Positions 59,448 through 64,000 of a DNA stretch of 64,000 nucleotides are shown in pieces. Made by a program: the position numbers and the translations under genes. Origin of the DNA: Bacteroidota bacterium (lineage in GTDB: Bacteria; Bacteroidota; Bacteroidia; 2-12-FULL-35-15); the NCBI GenBank assembly GCA_947469885.1, contig CANIQT010000003.1, positions 186,001 to 250,000 of the forward strand. Reading direction: 5' to 3'. How positions within the stretch are numbered: the stretch's first letter is position 1; every line of letters starts with the position of its first letter. The notes below the pieces were generated by a model that did no database searches, had not been told where the DNA came from, and was given only the letters and a program-made list of their open reading frames with translations.

Positions 59448-59525
59448 AAAAGCCAATCGGTTTTTCCACTTTTTTGCCCCACTTTTTTCAAAGAAAGGCA
59501 AGCCGTGAAACCCCGATTGGCTTTT
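59448..59525 (-). terminator. Long-loop hairpin, terminator-like
   Basis: A perfect 13-bp stem (AAAAGCCAATCGG... with its complement at 59513-59525) encloses about 52 nt with an inner TTGCC/GGCAA pairing and a repeated CACTTTTTT. On the minus strand a T-run follows the stem. It lies 125 bp downstream of P2 and could end its transcript or form a structured RNA. Otherwise 59526-59649 holds only low-complexity phrases (TTCTTGATTCTTG). Confidence 0.55.
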
Positions 59526-59649
59526 AATCATTTGTAAAAAAAAATAAAGGTTACATAAAAAAATTAAACGGCCAAACTGTTAAATTGTTTTATTGTTTTC
59601 TTCATCTTGATTCTTGGTTCTTGATTCTTGTTTCTGACTAATGAACCAA

Positions 59650-60312
59650 TTACCCGTTAATCCTACCTCCGCCATACGGTGCCGATTCAGGACCTGCACC
59701 GGCAGTGTTATATGCAGTAGATTTCCAGAACAAAGGCACATTCAGGTAATCGGCAGGCACATCAATGGTTGCATTACTTTTGGTGTACTGTGTTTTTGGG
59801 CTGGTAACAGCAATATAACCGGCATCATCGCTTGGGTTACCTTTTGTTACTCGGTGAGTGTAGTTTTTGGCAGTTGGCACTGGTTCGTGATGCAAGTCGG
59901 CAGTGCCTAAAAAATCGCCATTGGTTACCGAACCATTGGTTACTTGGCCTGGCAACGGAAGGTCGGTTACATCGGTTTGTGTTAACTTAAATCCTTTTGC
60001 TCTCCAGTTGTCTGGGTCGTTAGGATTTTCAATTTCCATTACTCCGGCAAGGTTGTTATAAGCCGTTGCTGTTAGCTCGGTGTTGCGGTGCATCACCCCT
60101 GTAGATGCAACTGCCGCATTCCGCTTGTTAGTGTTGTCAGTAATAGCAGTATCCAGGTTGCCGGCTGCTGTGGTAGCAAGTGCGCCTTTGGCTGCTATTA
60201 TTGCGTTAGTACTTCCGGAGGTATTTGCACCTACGGTTTCGGTTAAACTTTGAACTTCGTCAGGACTATCCTGGTCGTTCAATCTTTTGATTTTTGCTGC
60301 TCGCGCGCTCAT
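59650..60312 (-). CDS. Hypothetical protein P2, associated with array A5
   Basis: A 220-residue protein without signal peptide or membrane segments. The first 95 residues are Ala/Thr/Asn-rich and helical (STNAIIAAKGALATTAAGN, NTNKRNAAVASTGVMHRN); the rest is beta-rich and looks like a fibronectin III-type domain (about 140-215: KNYTHRVTKGNPSDDAGY, NVPLFWKSTAYNTAGAGPESAP). No family recognised. Helical N-terminus, beta C-terminus, length and an upstream 21-bp array match P1 (41244-41915), but direct sequence identity between the two is low by eye. It starts at ATG and lies 82 bp from the array. Confidence 0.75.
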   Translation of the reverse strand: MSARAAKIKRLNDQDSPDEVQSLTETVGANTSGSTNAIIAAKGALATTAAGNLDTAITDNTNKRNAAVASTGVMHRNTELTATAYNNLAGVMEIENPNDPDNWRAKGFKLTQTDVTDLPLPGQVTNGSVTNGDFLGTADLHHEPVPTAKNYTHRVTKGNPSDDAGYIAVTSPKTQYTKSNATIDVPADYLNVPLFWKSTAYNTAGAGPESAPYGGGRING

Positions 60313-60394
60313 GATTTTTTTGGTTTTTTGGTTTATAAATTATTGTTAATTGATTGGTAATCTTACTGTTGCGTTATTTTTAGCGTAAATACAG

Positions 60395-60667
60395 CCATTA
60401 ATATAGTTGTACGGAGAGCTAATATAATGGGTTAAAGAGGCAATACAATTGAATGAAGAGTCAATATAATTATACGAAGAGCCCATACAATTGGTTGAAG
60501 AGCCAATACAATTATATGAAGAGTTCATACAACTGTATGAAGGGCAAATACAATTGTACGAAGAGCAAATACAATTGTATGGGGAGCAAATAGAGTTGTA
60601 TAAATGATAAATACAGTTGTATAAATCATTAATACAGTTGTATAAATAATTTATACAACCATAAAAT
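60395..60667. repeat. 21-bp tandem array A5 upstream of P2
   Basis: Thirteen consecutive 21-bp units with core GAGCAAATACAATTGTATGA. The centre ATACAATTGTAT is a perfect 12-bp palindrome in several units. The minus strand is open for 128 codons (60346-60732, Tyr/Asn/Cys/Ser heptads), while a plus frame gives heptads such as YEEQIQL; neither is convincing as a gene. The array ends 82 bp upstream of the P2 start. Confidence 0.9.
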
Positions 60668-60748
60668 ACGCCCTTTTTTGACCATAAATGGGGGTGTTTT
60701 TGTAAATGTACTATCTGATTGTCTTTTTGCATTAACCGTCCGGTTTTT

Positions 60749-60780
60749 GTTTTAAATCTGCTACAATAGTAGATTAAAAC
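60749..60780. promoter_or_regulatory. Imperfect inverted repeat upstream of array A5
   Basis: GTTTTAAATCTGCTA and TAGTAGATTAAAAC form an almost complete dyad with one insertion and one mismatch around CAA. It lies 82 bp beyond the outer end of array A5 and may be an operator for the P2 transcript. Otherwise 60668-60850 holds no recognised feature. Confidence 0.4.
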
Positions 60781-60850
60781 GAAAACCTCTGTTAAAAAAA
60801 GTCAGCTTTTTGGGGTTTTAAGACAGATTTTGGGGTGTTTAACCGATATT

Positions 60851-61630
60851 TTAGGTTTTTGGAAAAAGTGCCAGCACTTCGTGTCTGTATTTACCCGAAA
60901 TAAATACTTCTTTGCCACCTTTTACTATTACTGATGGCTCGTCACCTCTTTTTATTAATTCTACATTCGGAATATTAACCAGGAACTGGTTATGCACTCT
61001 CACAATACTTTTGGGCGCAAGCATAGGCTCCCAATAACTAATACTTTTTGAAGAAAGGATGGTATAGTATTTACCGTCTTCAACACTCCTGCTTCCTGAA
61101 ACCTCCGCTGCAAGATAAAAAGTTAGATAGCCACCGTCCGACTCTGCCCATAAAATTAATTCCTTTTCCACAAATATAGTATGGTGGCCATGGTCAATTG
61201 CAATTTTTCTCCCTTTTATATTTTCTTTATTAATAGCTATTCTCAACTGGTCTTCATCCATTTTTTTTCTTTTCAGAATATCAATTGCTTTGTTAATTCT
61301 CTTTATCAATTGCTCTTTCGTATAAGGGTATTCGAAAAAAGCAAAACGACTGTTCGAAGATTTGAAAACAGCCCGTTTATCAAATTTCGAAATCACAATT
61401 ATCTCTGTGCAGTTAATATCAAGCGTTTGGAGATAACTAAAATCGGATGATTCAACTATTTCTTTTTTAATAATGATGAGGTTTGGTTTTTGTGCAACAA
61501 TATCAAGTTTAGCCTCCGTTAAACTTGCAAAACTTCCGATAACTTTTAATTGTTCTGGAAATTCAGAGAGTGCGATAGCGTTTACTGATTCTCTGTCCTG
61601 CTGAATGCTGTCAATAATAATTGTTTTCAT
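60851..61630 (-). CDS. LytTR regulator with degenerate receiver domain
   Basis: The start is MKTIIIDSIQQDRES (61630); an open frame upstream has no support. The 259-residue protein has an N-terminal receiver-like domain (1-120) and a C-terminal LytTR DNA-binding domain (about 140-255: IAIDHGHHTIFVEKELILWAESDGGYLTFYL, SKSISYWEPMLAPKSIVRVHNQFLVNI). Receiver residues needed for phosphorylation are lost: the acidic pair is Asp7-Ser8, the phosphoacceptor position is in LIIIKKEI without Asp, and the usual KP motif is YP (101-102). It probably works without phosphorylation. No kinase gene is adjacent. Confidence 0.85.
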   Translation of the reverse strand: MKTIIIDSIQQDRESVNAIALSEFPEQLKVIGSFASLTEAKLDIVAQKPNLIIIKKEIVESSDFSYLQTLDINCTEIIVISKFDKRAVFKSSNSRFAFFEYPYTKEQLIKRINKAIDILKRKKMDEDQLRIAINKENIKGRKIAIDHGHHTIFVEKELILWAESDGGYLTFYLAAEVSGSRSVEDGKYYTILSSKSISYWEPMLAPKSIVRVHNQFLVNIPNVELIKRGDEPSVIVKGGKEVFISGKYRHEVLALFPKT

Positions 61631-61713
61631 GGGTTCGTTAATTTTAAATTTGAAATTTGAAATTCTTGTTTGGGGCATAAAGGAAAATATAAAAAAGGGC
61701 TTTGTCAATAGGG

Positions 61714-61761
61714 GATTCCCTCATTTTTTAAAAAAATCCATGAGTGATTCCCTCATTTTTT
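61714..61761. promoter_or_regulatory. Direct repeats upstream of the LytTR gene (operator candidate)
   Basis: GATTCCCTCATTTTTT occurs twice (61714-61729 and 61746-61761), 32 bp apart from start to start, about three helical turns. The inner copy lies 84 bp upstream of the LytTR start codon. LytTR regulators bind pairs of direct repeats, so autoregulation is plausible. The rest of 61762-61965 shows AT-rich sequence with two TAATTTTG boxes on the plus strand but no convincing gene. Confidence 0.5.
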
Positions 61762-61965
61762 GCTCAAATTTGCCTTTGAAACACCAATAAAAGGCTGAAA
61801 TTAATTTTGTACAAAAATAATTTTGTAAAACCTATGGATATTATTATAAAGACTGTTCGCACAAAGGCAAACATTATTTTTTTTGCGGGAATCAGATAGC
61901 TGTTAAGTCAACAACCAAACAGGTTACAGGAAGTAAAAGAATTGTGAACGAGAAACAAATTTTTA

Positions 61966-62724
61966 TTAAAACGAAACGCCTAAACTCAATGTCAGGAAAT
62001 TAAAATTTTCGATTTTGGTTTTTTTGACAAGATTGCCATACACATCCCAAACGCTGCTGGTAATTTTGAGTTGCTGCATTTTGTATCCTAAATTAAAAAT
62101 AAAGGCTGCTTTTTTGGTCATAAATATGCGTAATCCCAATGCGGGATTCAAACAAAAACCTCCCGAATTATTTACTCCTGCTGCATATCCGCCATTGAGG
62201 TTTAAAACAGGTGCAATTTTTTTTCGTGAAAACATAATTCTTGTATCCAATGTAATGGGTATTAATCCTGAATTGCCGTATTGCTCATAACCAAGTCCCA
62301 GCCCCAGTGTAACAAAAGGATTGAACTGATAGCCGTTCACAGTTCGCAATCCAAAAGTAGGGTCGGTTTTGTCGTTTACCGTTGCTGAACCATTAGAAGT
62401 GGTAATGGTGCTCACTCCATATCCGTAAGTCAGTTCGGTTAAATCAATAAATCCTTTTTGTTTGTAATCAGTGGGTGGTGCTTTTTCTTTTGGTTTTTCG
62501 GCAATGGCCTCTTTGGTTATTTTTTCAATTTCATCAAACTTAATAACCATCGTGTTTTTTTCATTTATTTTTAGGGTGATGCTTTTGTTCGGAATTTGTT
62601 CCATAATAATTCCTCTCAACACATTTCCATTTTTTAAATAAACAACATCTTCCATATTGTTTTGTGCCGACACAAAAACAGGACTACTTAAACAAATTAT
62701 TACTAATAAAATTATTTTTTTCAT
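61966..62724 (-). CDS. Outer-membrane beta-barrel-like protein
   Basis: A 252-residue protein with a signal peptide (to about residue 20, VSAQ), a short N-terminal domain (NMEDVVYLKNGNVLRGIIMEQIPNKSITLKI, about 23-55) of the type often found before Bacteroidota barrels, a linker, then about ten amphipathic strands ending in FNFLTLSLGVSF. No specific family. It probably sits in the outer membrane. Confidence 0.72.
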   Translation of the reverse strand: MKKIILLVIICLSSPVFVSAQNNMEDVVYLKNGNVLRGIIMEQIPNKSITLKINEKNTMVIKFDEIEKITKEAIAEKPKEKAPPTDYKQKGFIDLTELTYGYGVSTITTSNGSATVNDKTDPTFGLRTVNGYQFNPFVTLGLGLGYEQYGNSGLIPITLDTRIMFSRKKIAPVLNLNGGYAAGVNNSGGFCLNPALGLRIFMTKKAAFIFNLGYKMQQLKITSSVWDVYGNLVKKTKIENFNFLTLSLGVSF

Positions 62725-62758
62725 GGATGATAATTTATTGTTTTGTTTTTTTACTATA

Positions 62759-62792
62759 AAAAAACTCCTTACTTTTTGGCAAGGAGTTTTTT
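62759..62792 (-). terminator. Terminator downstream of the Ycf48-like protein gene
   Basis: The stem AAAACTCCTT/AAGGAGTTTT with a 10-nt loop and A/T runs on both sides, 17 bp after the stop at 62810. Confidence 0.85.
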
Positions 62793-62809
62793 AGAGCGTA
62801 GAATTTCTT

Positions 62810-64000
62810 TTACTGAATTATTATTTTTCTGGTTGCTTCATTCCTCCCCAAATCGGTAACCTTCAAAAAATAAACTCCTTTTGCAAAACCACTTACATCT
62901 ATTGTCGAATGATTTTTTTCCATTGATGATTTATAAATTTCATTTCCTAAAACGTCAACAATGCTAATACTTTCTAATTTATTAGTAATGTTCTCTATTG
63001 AAATCAAATCATTGGCAGGGTTCGGATAAACACTTAACGAAATGCTGAAATCATTTTCTTCAGTCCCTACGGTACTAATAAGCCCGCCACCGTTGGTGGT
63101 TTTTAGTATGGTGCCCAATTTTCCTGCCGCATAACCAATACTTGCGTTTACAAAACAAATAGAACGCAGGTTATTGGGATTTGAATTTGGTTGAAGCGTC
63201 CAAGTGATACCGGCATCGGTGGTAACCAGAATTTTCCCTGACCCTCCAGATACATATCCCACATTTGGTGAAACAAATTTTACCTGATATAACGAAGTGG
63301 TCATTCCTGTATTTTGTATGGTCCAACTTGTTCCTGCATTCACAGTTTTTAGTATTGTTCCATTATACCCAACCGCATACCCTGTATCTACTGACGTAAA
63401 ATATATTCCTCTCAGGTCAGACGCTGTAGGGCTTGTAAGGAATCCCCATGAAGTACCCGAAGTAGTAGTTTTTATAATCACTCCGCCATTCCCAACTGCA
63501 TAGCCAACAGTAGGGGAAGTAAAATAAACTGCGCGGTAACTGTTGGTAGCCCCTACATTCTGATATGCCCAGGTAGATCCTCCATTAGTGGTTTTTATTA
63601 CTGTACCGCTGCTTCCTACTGCGTATCCGTTTACCGAATCGAGAAAATACATGGCATAAATGGTATGACTAGTCAGGGTAGCTGCAGTTTGTACACTCCA
63701 AGTTGCGCCTGCATTGGTGGTTTTAAACATCAGTCCATTATCTCCAGAAACATATCCTGTGGTTAATGTCGGGAAATTTACTGCCCATAAAATATCTGTA
63801 TTGGGCAGCGTTACCTGATTCCAGTTGGCACCGCCATTGGTGGTTTTCACCAAAGTACCTACCAATGTATCATTTCCGGCTGAGTAACCATTGTTGGCAT
63901 CGGCAAAACAAATGGAATATAAATAAGTAATTGTGGGGGTAGTTTGAGTTACCCATTGTGCATTTGCTTTGATTGAAAACGCAATAATTGCAAGTAGTAA
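62810..64000 (-). CDS. Secreted Ycf48-like propeller protein with T9SS sorting domain (5' end cut)
   Basis: The frame is open to the window end and starts inside a signal peptide (LLLAIIAFSIKANAQ), so only a few residues are missing. It has about seven blades with the pattern VKTTNGGxxWxxxxxxxxxxLxxVxFxxxxxGYAVGxxGxIxKT (YCF48/BNR type), then a type A sorting domain (about 325-397) with LSVYPNPANDLISI and a final RKIIIQ. Ycf48 in cyanobacteria is a photosystem assembly factor; here only the fold is shared, and the protein is expected to be extracellular. Confidence 0.88.
   Translation of the reverse strand, partial: LLLAIIAFSIKANAQWVTQTTPTITYLYSICFADANNGYSAGNDTLVGTLVKTTNGGANWNQVTLPNTDILWAVNFPTLTTGYVSGDNGLMFKTTNAGATWSVQTAATLTSHTIYAMYFLDSVNGYAVGSSGTVIKTTNGGSTWAYQNVGATNSYRAVYFTSPTVGYAVGNGGVIIKTTTSGTSWGFLTSPTASDLRGIYFTSVDTGYAVGYNGTILKTVNAGTSWTIQNTGMTTSLYQVKFVSPNVGYVSGGSGKILVTTDAGITWTLQPNSNPNNLRSICFVNASIGYAAGKLGTILKTTNGGGLISTVGTEENDFSISLSVYPNPANDLISIENITNKLESISIVDVLGNEIYKSSMEKNHSTIDVSGFAKGVYFLKVTDLGRNEATRKIIIQ

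Noticed and set aside
59650..60312. P2 and P1 as phage structural proteins
   Set aside because: The helix plus fibronectin-like layout would fit, but no capsid, terminase, tail or integrase gene is nearby.
1552..60667. Arrays as CRISPR
   Set aside because: The units are contiguous and imperfect, with no spacers between conserved repeats, and no cas genes are present.
60346..60732. 128-codon minus-strand frame through array A5 as a Cys-rich protein gene
   Set aside because: A 21-bp repeat keeps any frame open once it lacks a stop; the frame starts and ends in sequence with no gene-like features and no similar frame exists in arrays A3 and A4.
61834..61899. 21-codon plus-strand open frame after two TAATTTTG boxes
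   Set aside because: Too short, with no ribosome-binding signal or similarity; the boxes occur by chance often in AT-rich DNA.
1..64000. tRNA, rRNA and riboswitches
   Set aside because: No T-loop or rRNA-like sequence and no known riboswitch motif was recognised by eye; a covariance-model search could still find short ones.

Overview
The window is a chromosomal segment of an AT-rich member of the Bacteroidota. The evidence is a full-length SprA translocon of the type IX secretion system (T9SS), six secreted proteins with T9SS C-terminal sorting domains, many promoter boxes of the Bacteroidota form TAnnTTTG, and a maeB-ruvA-sprA gene order that I recall from this phylum. I cannot place it below phylum level. 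I saw no rRNA, tRNA, CRISPR array or prophage.

Layout. 1-9171: end of maeB, ruvA and the 7.35-kb sprA. 9623-14958: M20 dipeptidase, a haem-binding lipoprotein, a MORN-repeat protein and an OmpA-type lipoprotein. 15058-22272: two large membrane proteins, gpsA and lysS. 22413-30224: a sugar-phosphate isomerase, lipB, a thioredoxin-like ferredoxin, and sucA-sucB with a toxin-antitoxin pair between them. 30689-40636: a membrane protein, selD-mnmH, a peptide transporter, a VTC/DUF4956/DUF2490 cluster and secreted proteins. 40759-49404: small genes, a three-gene toxin-antitoxin cluster, beta-carbonic anhydrase and three T9SS cargo proteins. 49574-58710: methyltransferases, a PorE-like envelope protein, threonine aldolase, OsmC, an ABC-F ATPase and a retropepsin-like protease. 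58814-64000: a frameshifted REP-associated transposase, a hypothetical protein, a LytTR regulator with a degenerate receiver, and surface proteins.

The most unusual feature is not a gene. Five intergenic tandem arrays (1552-1740, 9265-9495, 30287-30459, 41995-42204, 60395-60667) have clearly different unit sequences but the same 21-bp period, and most units contain a dyad. Two of them end 79 and 82 bp upstream of two unrecognised genes of similar size and layout (223 and 220 aa). This is the best candidate for an undescribed system.

A second mobile layer consists of GC-rich palindromic REP-like elements. Three are paired into elements of about 120-150 bp and three are single. A tyrosine transposase relic (RAYT) of the kind known to act on such repeats lies beside one of them. 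Short low-complexity phrases found between genes also occur in frame inside lipB, sucB and a T9SS sorting domain.
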